Of a DNA stretch of 64,000 bases, positions 19,441 to 28,568 are shown piece by piece (positions within the stretch are counted from its first letter, which is position 1; each line of letters starts with the position of its first letter). The translations under genes were made by a program, and so were the position numbers. The notes beneath the pieces are model-generated. The model had not been told where the DNA came from, did no database searches, and saw nothing but the letters and a program-made list of their open reading frames with translations. Source of the stretch: Scytonematopsis contorta HA4267-MV1 (lineage in GTDB: Bacteria > Cyanobacteriota > Cyanobacteriia > Cyanobacteriales > Nostocaceae); contig JAHHIC010000056.1 in NCBI GenBank assembly GCA_019359035.1, forward strand, positions 62,001 through 126,000. Direction: 5' to 3'.

Positions 19441-19596
19441 AGATAAAAATCAATGCATACTGATTATTGCTCAAGTCAATCTTAAGGCTTTGTCAATAAA
19501 AAATCCCAAATGGAAAGCTATAGGGGCTAAATTAATAGATATCTTTGTTTAATAGACATAGGCGTGAACATTAATTATGCGTTACGTGGAACCCTT

Positions 19597-19624
19597 GTAG
19601 AGACGTTACATGTAACGTCTCTAC
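19597..19624. repeat. 28-base palindromic repeat, copy 3
   Basis: A perfect palindrome with GTAGAGAC/GTCTCTAC arms and the centre GTTACATGTAAC, in the gap between two divergently transcribed genes. A terminator role is therefore unlikely for this copy; it begins about 70 bases before the ATG of the next gene. Confidence 0.95.
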
Positions 19625-19669
19625 ATTATTGACGGAGATGTCTAATAGTCTAGAATTAATTTTCACGAT

Positions 19670-21664
19670 ATGTTTGAATATATGAAAATTCTAGAAAACA
19701 AGATGAAAACTTATTCTTTCTCTAAAAATGAAGTTTATCAGATGACTGGTTTAGTGGATTATTCAGAGTTACAATCGCTTCCAGAAATGTGGCAAATTAC
19801 CTCGAAACTATTTCCAGATATAATCGCTCTGATTGACCCTCATGCCAAACCCAAAGTCAGTTTAACTTATAGTCAATTATTTTACCAAATACAGCAATTT
19901 GCTGCTGGTCTACAAGCATTAGGAATCAAGCAAAATCCTACAGATTCTGTAACTCCACGAATAGCATTATTTGCTGATAATAGCGCTTGCTGGATGATAG
20001 CCGACCAAGGTATTTTAATGGCTGGTGCTGCAAATGCTGTACGTTCTTCTGCGGCAGAGAGGGAAGAGTTATTATATATATTAGAACATAGTGGTAGTGT
20101 TGGGCTAGTTATAGAAAATATTAAAACTTTGAAGAAAATAGAACCTGAAGTATATCAGTCTCAGATTCAATGGGTGGTGTTATTATCTGATGAACAACCA
20201 AAGATTAATTCGTCTTTAAAAATTATCAATTTTGAACGATTAATGCAAATTGCAGGTCAGAGTTCCCTACAACCAGCAAAGCTCAGTCCTGAAAATTTGG
20301 CTACCTTAATTTATACATCTGGAACTACTGGAAAACCAAAAGGTGTAATGCTAACGCATGGAAATTTGCTGCATCAAATTAATACTTTAACCGCTATTAT
20401 TCAACCATCAGTCGGTGATAAAACTTTAAGTATATTACCTACTTGGCATAGTTTTGGGCGTATTGGCGAATACTATACCCTTTCTCAAGGTGTGACGCAG
20501 GTTTATACTAATCGCCGTTATTTAAAACAAGATTTACAAGATTATAATCCCCAGTATGTTGTTGGGGTTCCCCGTCTTTGGGAATCAATTTATGAAGGTG
20601 TTCAAAAATCATTCCGCGATAAAACACCCCGAATGCAAAAATTAATTAAAAGTTTTCTAGCTGTGAGCGAAAAATATATTAAAGCTGTGAGAACTTGGAA
20701 AAAGCTAGATTTGCAAAACTTAAATCCGACAACTTCCCAAATAATTAATGCTTGGATAACAACTATTTTACTTGCTCCGCTACATTTTTTGGGTGAGATG
20801 ATAGTTTACAAAAAAATTCAGTTAGCAACGGGGGGAAAAGTCAAACAATTAATTTGTGGAGGTGGTTCTCTAGCGCAACATTTGGAAGATTTTTTTGAAA
20901 TTGTGGGGATTCAAATTTTAGTTGGTTACGGGTTAACAGAAACTTCCCCTGTACTTAGCGCACGTCGTTATTATAGAAATTTGCGTGGTGCTTCTGGTTT
21001 AACCCTTGCTAATACGGAATTTAAAATTGTTGATTTAGAAACACATCAAACTTTACCCCAAGGAAAACGCGGTTTGGTTATGGCCAAGGGGCCGCAAATC
21101 ATGCAAGGATATTATTTAAATGCTGATGCTACACGCAAAGCTATTGATAGCGAAGGTTGGTTTGATACTGGGGATATTGGTTGGTTGACACCAGATAATC
21201 AAATTGTGCTGACGGGTAGAGCTAAAGATACAATAGTACTGACAAATGGGGAAAATATCGAACCTCAACCTATCGAAGACGCTTGTTTACGGAGTGCTTA
21301 TATCGACCAAATTATGCTCGTTGGTCAAGACCAAAAGTCTCTTGGTGCTTTGGTTATACTTAATTTGGAAGCGTTGGAAGCTTGGCTTTTAAGCAAAAAT
21401 CAACCTGCTGTGAATGGTGAGATAGATTTAAATAAAATAGATTTAAATAATCAAATGATTCGCGATTTAATCAGGGAAGAACTTAACCGTGAAGTACGCA
21501 ATCGTCCCGGTTATCGTCGCGATGATGAAATTATTGTGTTTGAGATAATTTCTGAACCTTTTACTATCGAAAATGGTTTGTTAACTCAAACTCTAAAAAT
21601 CCGTCGCAATGTGGTTACAGATAGGTATCAAGAAGTAATTAGTAAGATGTTTGGGAATGGGTGA
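19670..21664 (+). CDS. aas: Long-chain acyl-ACP synthetase / acyl-CoA ligase (AMP-forming)
   Basis: 664 residues. The adenylation domain has the ATP motif YTSGTTGKPKGVMLTHGN, the VGYGLTETSPV block and GWFDTGDIGWL, and the C-terminal GRAKDTIVLTNGENIEP is the hinge region. The N-terminal RSSAAEREELLYILEHSGS block matches cyanobacterial Aas (slr1609 type), which activates free fatty acids released from membrane lipids and recycles them onto ACP. Several ATGs lie close together at the start (19670, 19682 and a third shortly after); none has a clear ribosome site, so the exact start is uncertain. Confidence 0.88.
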   Translation: MFEYMKILENKMKTYSFSKNEVYQMTGLVDYSELQSLPEMWQITSKLFPDIIALIDPHAKPKVSLTYSQLFYQIQQFAAGLQALGIKQNPTDSVTPRIALFADNSACWMIADQGILMAGAANAVRSSAAEREELLYILEHSGSVGLVIENIKTLKKIEPEVYQSQIQWVVLLSDEQPKINSSLKIINFERLMQIAGQSSLQPAKLSPENLATLIYTSGTTGKPKGVMLTHGNLLHQINTLTAIIQPSVGDKTLSILPTWHSFGRIGEYYTLSQGVTQVYTNRRYLKQDLQDYNPQYVVGVPRLWESIYEGVQKSFRDKTPRMQKLIKSFLAVSEKYIKAVRTWKKLDLQNLNPTTSQIINAWITTILLAPLHFLGEMIVYKKIQLATGGKVKQLICGGGSLAQHLEDFFEIVGIQILVGYGLTETSPVLSARRYYRNLRGASGLTLANTEFKIVDLETHQTLPQGKRGLVMAKGPQIMQGYYLNADATRKAIDSEGWFDTGDIGWLTPDNQIVLTGRAKDTIVLTNGENIEPQPIEDACLRSAYIDQIMLVGQDQKSLGALVILNLEALEAWLLSKNQPAVNGEIDLNKIDLNNQMIRDLIREELNREVRNRPGYRRDDEIIVFEIISEPFTIENGLLTQTLKIRRNVVTDRYQEVISKMFGNG

Positions 21665-21853
21665 TGGGTCAGTTTAGCTAAAATTTCTTTTTCTAAACTC
21701 GTTAATGAAATTTAACTAGTATACATCGGCGGAAATAAGGCAACTATTAGTACCAAATACAAAGCTTTTGTTATAAGCTTTTGCGCCTTTTACACTCGCA
21801 CTTCTGCCTTCATATACTAGTTTCTTTCCCACCTAATTTTGTTTTGCGTTAGG

Positions 21854-22199
21854 TTATGGCAACTTTTCGACCCCACGGAGCCATGACTCCATCTCTTGTT
21901 GTTGTTGCCAATTAAACATTCCCACTATAAAGTCATCAAGTTGCTGCTCGTTTAACTCTTCTAGCTGGCTCGCTATCTGTGGCGTGAGAACCTGTGCCCC
22001 AAACTTGGCTCGAATTATAGTACTCGCCGACTCAATCTTACCTTCAAGTTTACCTTCTAACTTAGCCTTGTTAATTTCAGCCTCATACCAAGCATCGATT
22101 TGTGCCATCGTTTTCATAAAATCTTCCTCCTCTGGAGTTAAACTATCAGTAGGTATGTCTCGTAGATAAATACAATATTTTATACATGCACTGAGCCAT
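21854..22199 (-). pseudogene. Deleted copy of the Rpn/YhgA-like gene (third tandem copy)
   Basis: The 3' part (MKTMAQIDAWYEAEINKAK to the end) matches the two intact neighbours almost exactly, with only two LEGK units. Upstream, the first ten bases of the gene (ATGGCTCAGT at 22199 downward) are joined directly to sequence from about 200 codons further in (GCATGTATAAAATATTG). This removes roughly 0.7 kb and shifts the frame, so translation from the original ATG stops after about 17 codons. The remaining open frame from the internal ATG at 22117 is a fragment of 87 residues. Confidence 0.85.
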
Positions 22200-22260
22200 T
22201 GAAATTTATTTAGCCTTTGGCAGAGCTACCCTCATCTGGAGTTAAGCACGATGTAAGTGT

Positions 22261-23277
22261 TCAGACTTTTTCGACTCCCTGGAGCCATGATTCCATCTCT
22301 TCTTGTTGTTGCCAATTAAACATTCCTACTATAAAATCATCAAGTTGCTGCTCGTTTAACTCTCCCAGTTTGCTCGCTATCTGTGGCGTGAGAACCTGTG
22401 CCCCAAACTTGGCTCGAATTATAGTACTTGCCGACTCAATCTTGCCTTCAAGTTTGCCTTCAAGTTTGCCTTCAAGTTTACCTTCAAGTTTACCTTCTAA
22501 CTTAGCCTTGTTAATTTCAGCCTCATACCAAGCATCGATTTGTGCCATCGTTTTCATAAAATCTTCCTCCTCTGGAGTTAAGCTATCAGTAGGTATGTCT
22601 CGTAGATAAATACAATATTTTATACATGCACTTATTATATCATTTTTCTCCCTGCGCTCCGGCGATAACTGCTTGATGGATTCAAAAGCGCTAGTAGCAG
22701 AATGTTTACCTCCCAGCATTTTCAACCACATAGTTTCTGGACTATCAACCAGTTGCTCGATAATCACAATTCCCATCCGAAAAATTTGCGAAAGTCGGTA
22801 TACACCTGTGCCCAACTCTGTTGCTGGTTTAGCGTCACATGATTTCAGTAGTTTTTCACTGCAATTAACCGTGAGAATCCAGGTAAATGGATTTTGATTT
22901 TCAATTTGTTTTTTTGCCTCTTTCGGCAGTCGTTGAGAACTTGTTAACTCCTGTTTGGTTTTGGCGTTCTCTATTAGTTCTTTTTGCTTTCGCTCCCAAT
23001 ACAGATTTTTGCGAGTAATCGATTTTAAAATATCCGTATCTTCTAAATACGAGCTATAATGTTCAATAATTATCGTGGGATGTTCTTGCATTAACTTATC
23101 GAATAAACCTAAATCCTCCTGCTGCCACGCAGTTCTTTCTAGGTCTGCGATAAACATTAAATCGATTTCGAGGTCTTCATCATTGCGGACTTGCATATTT
23201 TGTAGAGTACCTCCTTTAGTTTTATATAAAGATTGGATATACAACTTGAAAAAGCGGTCGTGTTTGTACTGAGCCAT
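22261..23277 (-). CDS. Rpn/YhgA-like putative PD-(D/E)XK nuclease, tandem copy 2
   Basis: 338 residues. The N-terminal HDRFFKLYIQSLY, LEIDLMF and IIIEHYSSYLEDTDILKSITR segments fit the general layout of Rpn/YhgA-like transposase-related nucleases (PD-(D/E)XK fold); I am not certain of the exact family. The C-terminal part has five LEGK/LEGK-like units (12-base DNA repeats near 22442-22500), then IESASTIIRAKFGAQVLTPQIA, like the coiled tail of many cyanobacterial Rpn proteins. Close to 90% of residues agree by eye with the copy at 23655. E. coli Rpn proteins promote RecA-independent recombination; here the role is unknown. Confidence 0.6.
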   Translation of the reverse strand: MAQYKHDRFFKLYIQSLYKTKGGTLQNMQVRNDEDLEIDLMFIADLERTAWQQEDLGLFDKLMQEHPTIIIEHYSSYLEDTDILKSITRKNLYWERKQKELIENAKTKQELTSSQRLPKEAKKQIENQNPFTWILTVNCSEKLLKSCDAKPATELGTGVYRLSQIFRMGIVIIEQLVDSPETMWLKMLGGKHSATSAFESIKQLSPERREKNDIISACIKYCIYLRDIPTDSLTPEEEDFMKTMAQIDAWYEAEINKAKLEGKLEGKLEGKLEGKLEGKIESASTIIRAKFGAQVLTPQIASKLGELNEQQLDDFIVGMFNWQQQEEMESWLQGVEKV

Positions 23278-23281
23278 TGAA

Positions 23282-23470
23282 ATTTATTTAGCCTTTGGAA
23301 GAATTTTCATGTTACGGCAGTCATTTCCGCGAACCATGAATGCACCTTTTTATTAGTACTTAATCACTGTTTTAAAACCGACTGTCGTTTTATTGTGACA
23401 GTTTTTAATGCGGAACATACATTGTGCTTCTATAGGAGTGCTTAAGAAACTCACAACATCTACGTATTTG
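23282..23470. repeat. Duplicated upstream region of the Rpn-like genes (first copy)
   Basis: Nearly identical to 24661-24850. Both contain an inverted repeat ACTGTC-N10-GACAGT and lie directly upstream of an intact Rpn-like copy, so the duplication unit included the promoter region. Differences are scattered single bases. Confidence 0.9.
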
Positions 23471-23654
23471 ATGAAAACTCAAACTGCTGTATTAGCTGAA
23501 AATGCCATTAAAAGGAAAACACTGTCTGCAAAGTGCCTGTATAAATTGTATTAGCTCGCGTATTTCCTAGGTCGGAAATTAATTGAAAAACGGGAGAAAT
23601 TGAAATATTATCATTCACAGTCAACCGATATGCAATTAAGCACGATGTCAGTGT

Positions 23655-24656
23655 TCAAACTTTTTCGACTCCCTGGAGCCATGATTCCATCTCTTTTTGT
23701 TGCCAATTAAACATTCCTACTATAAAGTCATCAAGTTGCTGCTCGTTTAACTCTTCTAGTTGGCTCGCTATCTGTGGCGTGAGAACCTGTGCCCCAAACT
23801 TGGCTCGAATTATAGTACTTGCCGACTCAATCTTGCCTTCAAGTTTACCTTCAATCTTACCTTCAATCTTACCTTCTAACTTAGCCTTGTTAATTTCAGC
23901 CTCATACCAAGCATCGATTTGTGCCATCGTTTTCATAAAATCTTCCTCCTCTGGAGTTAAGCTATAAGTAGGTATGTTTCGGAGATAAACACAATATTTT
24001 ATACATGCACTTATTATATCATTTTTCTCCCTGCGCTCCGGCGATAACTGCTTAATCGATTCAAAAGCGGTCTGAGCAGAATGTTTACCTCCCAACATTT
24101 TTAACCACATAGTTTCTGGACTATCAACCAATTGCTCAATAATCACAATTCCCATCCGAAAAATTTGCGAAAGTCGGTATACACCTGTACCCAACTCTGT
24201 TGCAGGTTGAGCACCACATAATGCCAATAGTTTTTCACTGCAATTGACCGTGAGAATCCAGGTAAATGGGTTTTGATTTTCAATTTGTTTTTTTGCTTCT
24301 TTCGACAGTCGTTGAGAACTTGTTAACTCCAGTTCGCTTTTGGCGTTCTCTACCAGTTCTTTCTGCTTTCGCTCCCAATACAGATTCTTTCGAGTAATCG
24401 ATTTTAAAATATCCGTATCTTCTAAATACGAGCTATAATGTTCGATAATTATCGTGGGATGTTCTTGCATTAAAATATCGAATAAACCTAAATTCTCCTG
24501 CTGCCACCCGGCATTTTCTCGAACTCCCGTAAACATTAAATCTATTTCTAGGTCTTCATCATTGCGGACTTGGATATTTTGCAGAGTATCTCCTTTGGTT
24601 TTATATAAAGACTGGATATAAAACTTGAAAAAGCGGTCGTGTTTGTACTGAGCCAT
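23655..24656 (-). CDS. Rpn/YhgA-like putative PD-(D/E)XK nuclease, tandem copy 3
   Basis: 333 residues, a paralogue of 22261-23277 with the same blocks: HDRFFKFYIQSLY, LEIDLMF, IIIEHYSSYLED, NPFTWILTVNCSEKLL, GVYRLSQIFRMGIVIIEQL, and a charged repeat with mixed LEGK and IEGK units (about four) before IESASTIIRAKFGAQ. Differences cluster near residues 43-52 (TGVRENAGWQQENLG against IADLERTAWQQEDLG), which might mark a specificity loop or just drift. It has its own copy of the upstream region, so both intact genes are probably expressed separately. Confidence 0.6.
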   Translation of the reverse strand: MAQYKHDRFFKFYIQSLYKTKGDTLQNIQVRNDEDLEIDLMFTGVRENAGWQQENLGLFDILMQEHPTIIIEHYSSYLEDTDILKSITRKNLYWERKQKELVENAKSELELTSSQRLSKEAKKQIENQNPFTWILTVNCSEKLLALCGAQPATELGTGVYRLSQIFRMGIVIIEQLVDSPETMWLKMLGGKHSAQTAFESIKQLSPERREKNDIISACIKYCVYLRNIPTYSLTPEEEDFMKTMAQIDAWYEAEINKAKLEGKIEGKIEGKLEGKIESASTIIRAKFGAQVLTPQIASQLEELNEQQLDDFIVGMFNWQQKEMESWLQGVEKV

Positions 24657-24660
24657 TTTA

Positions 24661-24850
24661 ATTAGTTTAACCTTTGGCAGAAGCTCTCATGTTGCGGCAG
24701 TCATTTCCGCGAATCATGAATGCACCTTTTTATTAGTACTTAATCACTGTTTTAAAACCGACTGTCGTTTTATTGTGACAGTTTTTAATGCGGAACATAC
24801 ATTTTGACTCAATAGGATTGCTTAAGAAATCCAAAACATCTATGTATTTT
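24661..24850. repeat. Duplicated upstream region of the Rpn-like genes (second copy)
   Basis: Matches 23282-23470 with few changes, including the ACTGTC-N10-GACAGT inverted repeat at about 24760-24781. It sits upstream of the 23655-24656 gene. Confidence 0.9.
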
Positions 24851-24958
24851 TTCAGCAAGCAGAAATTCCGCCAACTTGCTCTCAAATGCAAGATAATTAA
24901 ATTTATACAGAGGTATAATTACCTGAAAATAATCACTATTGCTGATTAGAAAATGGGA

Positions 24959-26179
24959 TTAAATCACAAAATGTTCAGTTATAACTTTATCGCTACAAGC
25001 AACCTCTATACCGAACCTCTCACCCCTTTGACCATCAATTTGAAATTGAATAGTTTGAGTCACACCCGCGCTAACTTTTCCAGCCTCATCACCGTTTTCA
25101 TCAAGCAGCCGAACTTGAACTTCGTTTGGAAAAGAAATAGTATTACCCGTTGGACGAATCTCGACACCAATTGTTACTTCTGGGTCGTTAATTGCCGATA
25201 TTCCTATTAATAAAGCTAACTGTTCGTTACCCAACACAGAAGCAAAATCTAATATTTTTACTCGCTTAACATCAAATATTGAGTTTTGATTTTCACCACT
25301 TAAACTTTGCGTATTTTTACTTCTCCAACCAGTCACCACTTGTCGCTCTGGTAGACTATCTTCAATTATTTGCCAAATATTATCAAAAGTTCCGACTAAC
25401 CAATCACTTAAGCGTGTTAACTGCTGGGATACTGCATCACCTGCTTGAACTCCTTGTCGCTTTATATACAAACGTTGCCGCCAATTCTCATTTTCAATTA
25501 GTCCAGCCCAAGTGACAAACGGTACTGATAAACGCGGAAAAGCCACCTCAGCATCACCCAAACGCTCTATCAAATTTTCTGCTTGAGTTACAGATAATTC
25601 CGGTAACGGAGAAACACTAGCTCGTGTTGGCGCTTCTGGATAAAACTCGTACCTTACCCACAAAGAATTCATATCACAAGTCAAATTTTCTGCATCAAGA
25701 CAATAAGTCCGGTCATCTGGGTCATAATCACCCTTATTTTTTAATTCTTCATGGGTCGTATACCCCCAAACCCGCAAACAATTGCCCTCTGGTCTAAATT
25801 GCACCAAAATATAATAATCCCCCACCCAACTGGGAATATCCACCCACTCTTGAGCGACCTCCAACTCCCCATCATCAATTGCTTCTGTTGGAATTATTAC
25901 CAATTTTGTCCCACCTTGTGTCCCACTTATAGTAATTGCGCTACCATTGACAACATCCCAAACAGCAGGCATTTTATCACCACCAAGCCATATACTAGCT
26001 GACGATTCGTTATCAGCTTGTATCAAATTTAATACCATATAAAGACATACCCGATTAACATAAGCATTCCAGCGACTATTGGGTGTTGCATGTTCTTGGC
26101 TTTGCTCCCAAAACTCAGCTTGTTGTGTTGGGGAAATTTCTAACCACCATTCCTTTGGCTCTGCAAATAAAAAAGTCAT
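24959..26179 (-). CDS. DUF1822 family protein
   Basis: 406 residues. The N-terminal pattern (LEISPTQQAEFWEQSQ, ARWNAYVNRVCLYMVLNLI-like, then DIPSWVGDYYILVQFRPEGNCLRVWGYTTHEELK) identifies DUF1822, a family nearly confined to cyanobacteria. No enzymatic motif is visible. It starts 54 bases behind a sigma-factor gene on the same strand, an arrangement common for this family. I infer it is co-expressed with, and may modulate, that sigma factor, but there is no direct evidence. Confidence 0.85.
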   Translation of the reverse strand: MTFLFAEPKEWWLEISPTQQAEFWEQSQEHATPNSRWNAYVNRVCLYMVLNLIQADNESSASIWLGGDKMPAVWDVVNGSAITISGTQGGTKLVIIPTEAIDDGELEVAQEWVDIPSWVGDYYILVQFRPEGNCLRVWGYTTHEELKNKGDYDPDDRTYCLDAENLTCDMNSLWVRYEFYPEAPTRASVSPLPELSVTQAENLIERLGDAEVAFPRLSVPFVTWAGLIENENWRQRLYIKRQGVQAGDAVSQQLTRLSDWLVGTFDNIWQIIEDSLPERQVVTGWRSKNTQSLSGENQNSIFDVKRVKILDFASVLGNEQLALLIGISAINDPEVTIGVEIRPTGNTISFPNEVQVRLLDENGDEAGKVSAGVTQTIQFQIDGQRGERFGIEVACSDKVITEHFVI

Positions 26180-26233
26180 CTTTGTTTCTCCTGCTATTAC
26201 TTCTCAACCAACACAAAGCAATTTTGGTTAATT

Positions 26234-27433
26234 TTACCAACTACGAACTCGCAGCCATTCATCTAGAGCAACGCTCCCATCTTTTAATTGGTCAGGAATT
26301 GAGGTAATATTCACTACTTCTTGACTTTTTTCTGGCTCTTTAACCCATCTAATTAATTCCTTTAGCAGCATTTCTCTGGTTTTACTTAAATTGCGAGACA
26401 CCCAAACTTGCTGTTTATCTATTCTTTGGGCTATTTCCTTTTGAGTTAATTCATCTTTATAGTACATTTGCAATATTTCTTGCAATTCAGGAGCAAGTTT
26501 TCTCAAAGCTGCGAGCAAAATATCATGTATCTGAGCTTTTTGATTTTGACGCTCTTGGAGAGTTTCCCGAACAATTAGTTCCGTTATTAAAGACTCAGAG
26601 CGCAATTGTGGTAAATCCCAATCTCCAGGTAAATCGCTTCCTGGTTTTGGTACATCTAGAGAATCAACTGCTGGGTAAAGATAGGAACGCAGCCAAACAA
26701 CAGTTTTTTTTAACCACTGCTCAATCATCTCCCCATTTAATTCTGTGCCTGAAGATACAAGTAGACTTTGGCGTTCGCGATTGTAAAGATTTGCAATTTC
26801 TGACCACAACTTCTGGTCTGGCTCTGGTAACCTCTCAGTACCACCAGCATGTTTTTGAACATACAGTACCTGAAAGCATTTCCAAGCTAATTTATAGCGA
26901 GCAATTTCCTCTGGAGATAGCCCAGCATGAGTCAGAGCTTCCACAAAGCGTTTTTTCGTCACTTTACGTAACAAAGCCCAGTTTGTACAAATATCAGCAT
27001 CCCGACGCTGACGCAAAATATCTTTGAGCAAGCTGGGAAAAGCCATTTTGGCATAGGCTTTTAAATTATCATTTTTTTCAGGCTTAAAAGCATTGAAGAT
27101 TTTTTCAACTGACGCAATACCCATTTGAAAGTAATCAGCTAAGCTGTACTGAGGGCTGTCATACTTGTTCATTATATTTTTTGCTGCCCAGTAGCAAGGT
27201 TCTTGTAGGTAAGCAGACAAATGCATAAAAGCCAAAACCTCAGCATTTTCTTGCCAAATTTTATACCAGTATAGTGACCAAAAGTTTTCTGAAGCTAGCG
27301 ATTCTGAAGACTTTTCTAAACAACTTTCGATACTTCGGCGCAGTTTATTATCTGTCATCCATTTTGCATTACTATCGCTATCAAAATGAGCAAAAGTGGA
27401 AAACATTTCCGTAATTTTTAAACGAGGGCGCAT
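26234..27433 (-). CDS. Sigma-70 family RNA polymerase sigma factor
   Basis: 399 residues. A C-terminal region 4 helix-turn-helix is clear: LQEILQMYYKDELTQKEIAQ, RIDKQQVWVSRNLSKTREML. A region 2-like helical stretch lies at about residues 100-160 (DYFQMGIASVEKIFNAFKPE, KAYAKMAFPSLLKDILRQRR). It is longer and more divergent than ECF sigma factors, matching the cyanobacteria-specific sigma-like group found with DUF1822 genes. The middle part (AWKCFQVLYVQKHAGGTERLP) is unlike known domains. The downstream gene of the pair is DUF1822. The target genes cannot be told from the sequence. Confidence 0.8.
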   Translation of the reverse strand: MRPRLKITEMFSTFAHFDSDSNAKWMTDNKLRRSIESCLEKSSESLASENFWSLYWYKIWQENAEVLAFMHLSAYLQEPCYWAAKNIMNKYDSPQYSLADYFQMGIASVEKIFNAFKPEKNDNLKAYAKMAFPSLLKDILRQRRDADICTNWALLRKVTKKRFVEALTHAGLSPEEIARYKLAWKCFQVLYVQKHAGGTERLPEPDQKLWSEIANLYNRERQSLLVSSGTELNGEMIEQWLKKTVVWLRSYLYPAVDSLDVPKPGSDLPGDWDLPQLRSESLITELIVRETLQERQNQKAQIHDILLAALRKLAPELQEILQMYYKDELTQKEIAQRIDKQQVWVSRNLSKTREMLLKELIRWVKEPEKSQEVVNITSIPDQLKDGSVALDEWLRVRSW

Positions 27434-27590
27434 ATATAAGGGCTTTGACAGTGCTTGACAGCGGACTATAAAAATGCTGATGCTAAAACTCTATCTTGTT
27501 TAGTTGCTTTATTATACATAAGGTGACTGTATTTGCTCAAGTTAAAAATACTTAGTAGTTCGTAACAGCTAATTTGTATCCAGACCGAAC

Positions 27591-27614
27591 CCCCTTCCCT
27601 AGCAGGGAAGGGGG
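27591..27614. repeat. CCCCTTCCCT/AGGGAAGGGG hairpin repeat
   Basis: Perfect stem around AGC, in the gap between the divergent sigma-factor and leader-peptide genes. It is shortly followed, at about 27639, by part of the GTGTACACAAGTC repeat. Relatives occur at 15188, 56564 and 60292. Confidence 0.85.
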
Positions 27615-27709
27615 AATTAAAGCCTCTCTCCGCTTAAGGGTATCGTGTACACACAAGTCTAATTATTCTAAAAAATATTTCTATCGAAGTGTATAAAGCT
27701 AAAAATCTC

Positions 27710-27931
27710 AACCAACCAGTAAATAGAAGGGTTAAAGCAAACAATGCAAACCCCGAAAGAAAAAATTTTATTCACAATAGACAACTTGAGTGAATAAAAA
27801 GAAAAACCAAACCAATAAGTAAATAGAAGGGTTCACAAGTTAAAAACTCTCGTATAAATACTTTAAGTCACAGATAATTTATTTTCTGTGAATAAGTCAA
27901 AAAAGTAAACCAATAAGTAAATAGAGCGGTT
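27710..27931. repeat. Three direct repeats, about 100 bases apart, upstream of the leader-peptide gene
   Basis: A 24-base motif built on CAGTAAATAGAAGGGTT / AATAAGTAAATAGAAGGGTT recurs at 27710-27733, 27805-27833 and 27907-27931 (third copy AGAGCGG). The AAATAG blocks start at 27721, 27821 and 27919. Between copies lie short inverted repeats (ATTCAC with GTGAAT; TCACAGA with TCTGTGA). The set ends about 100 bases before the ATG at 28028. It could be a regulatory array, a structured leader RNA, or the decayed remains of duplicated sequence. Confidence 0.85.
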
Positions 27932-28027
27932 GATTAAATTGACTGCATAAAGAATAAAACGAGAAAATTGCTGAACCATAACTTTACTTTCTAAGAATCG
28001 ACAACACATACTCTAAGGAGAAAAATC

Positions 28028-28372
28028 ATGTTAAACAATGAAACCATCTTAAAAAACTTTGCGTTAGTGGAAGAACTTGACGAACAAGCTTCTGAAACTA
28101 TTAGTGGCGGATACGAAGTGTTTACACTTAAAAACAACACGAGATACAACATTACCTACATCTTAGATGGTAAGAAATTCTTACACAAGCCAAATGAATC
28201 ATGGATATGGACTGCCTACAAAGGAGGAAAAATCACATTTGATACTGACGGTAGAGCTGGATACAAAGAAAGCAAAACATATAATTTGTCGGATGGAAGA
28301 AAATATGAATTCCAAGATAATCTATCCACTCCTGGCAACCCATATGATATCGAACTCTATAAAGTAGCTTAA
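28028..28372 (+). CDS. Double-glycine leader protein, putative secreted peptide of the C39 exporter
   Basis: 114 residues. A leader of 28 residues ends in ETISGG with hydrophobic residues at -4, -12, -15 and -16, matching C39-processed leaders. The predicted mature part has 86 residues, no cysteine, and alternating polar and hydrophobic stretches that suggest beta strands (YNITYILDGKKFLHKP, WIWTAYKGGKITFDTDG, YNLSDGRKYEFQD). It is therefore not a typical class II bacteriocin or lanthipeptide core. A strong AAGGAG site precedes the ATG. The C39 ABC exporter gene begins about 200 bases downstream on the same strand, with HlyD after it. Function (toxin, signal or adhesin-like) unknown. Confidence 0.75.
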   Translation: MLNNETILKNFALVEELDEQASETISGGYEVFTLKNNTRYNITYILDGKKFLHKPNESWIWTAYKGGKITFDTDGRAGYKESKTYNLSDGRKYEFQDNLSTPGNPYDIELYKVA

Positions 28373-28491
28373 TGTGCGATTCCAAGAGCGAGTTTACTGT
28401 TTTATTTTATTTAAATCAGTATACTTCGCTCGCAATGATGGTAAATATTTGTGCCCATTTGCTTATGTAAGCCGTTAGCCCTGAAACATTT

Positions 28492-28519
28492 GTAGAGACG
28501 TTACATGTAACGTCTCTAC
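28492..28519. repeat. 28-base palindromic repeat, copy 4
   Basis: A perfect palindrome with the GTTACATGTAAC centre between the leader-peptide gene and its exporter gene. It could form a partial terminator that sets peptide to exporter ratio. Confidence 0.95.
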
Positions 28520-28568
28520 ATTCTTGAACGGAGATATCTATTTTTTTGCTAATATTTTGTACTTGAAA

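Noticed and set aside
22217-22609. 130-codon plus-strand frame
   Set aside because: It is the antisense of the Rpn-like C-terminus, and its SLPSSLPSSLPS pattern is the complement of the LEGK repeat.
27710-27931. Small CRISPR or iteron origin
   Set aside because: Only three degenerate units with 70-75 base gaps, no cas genes and no replication gene; listed as a putative regulatory repeat instead.
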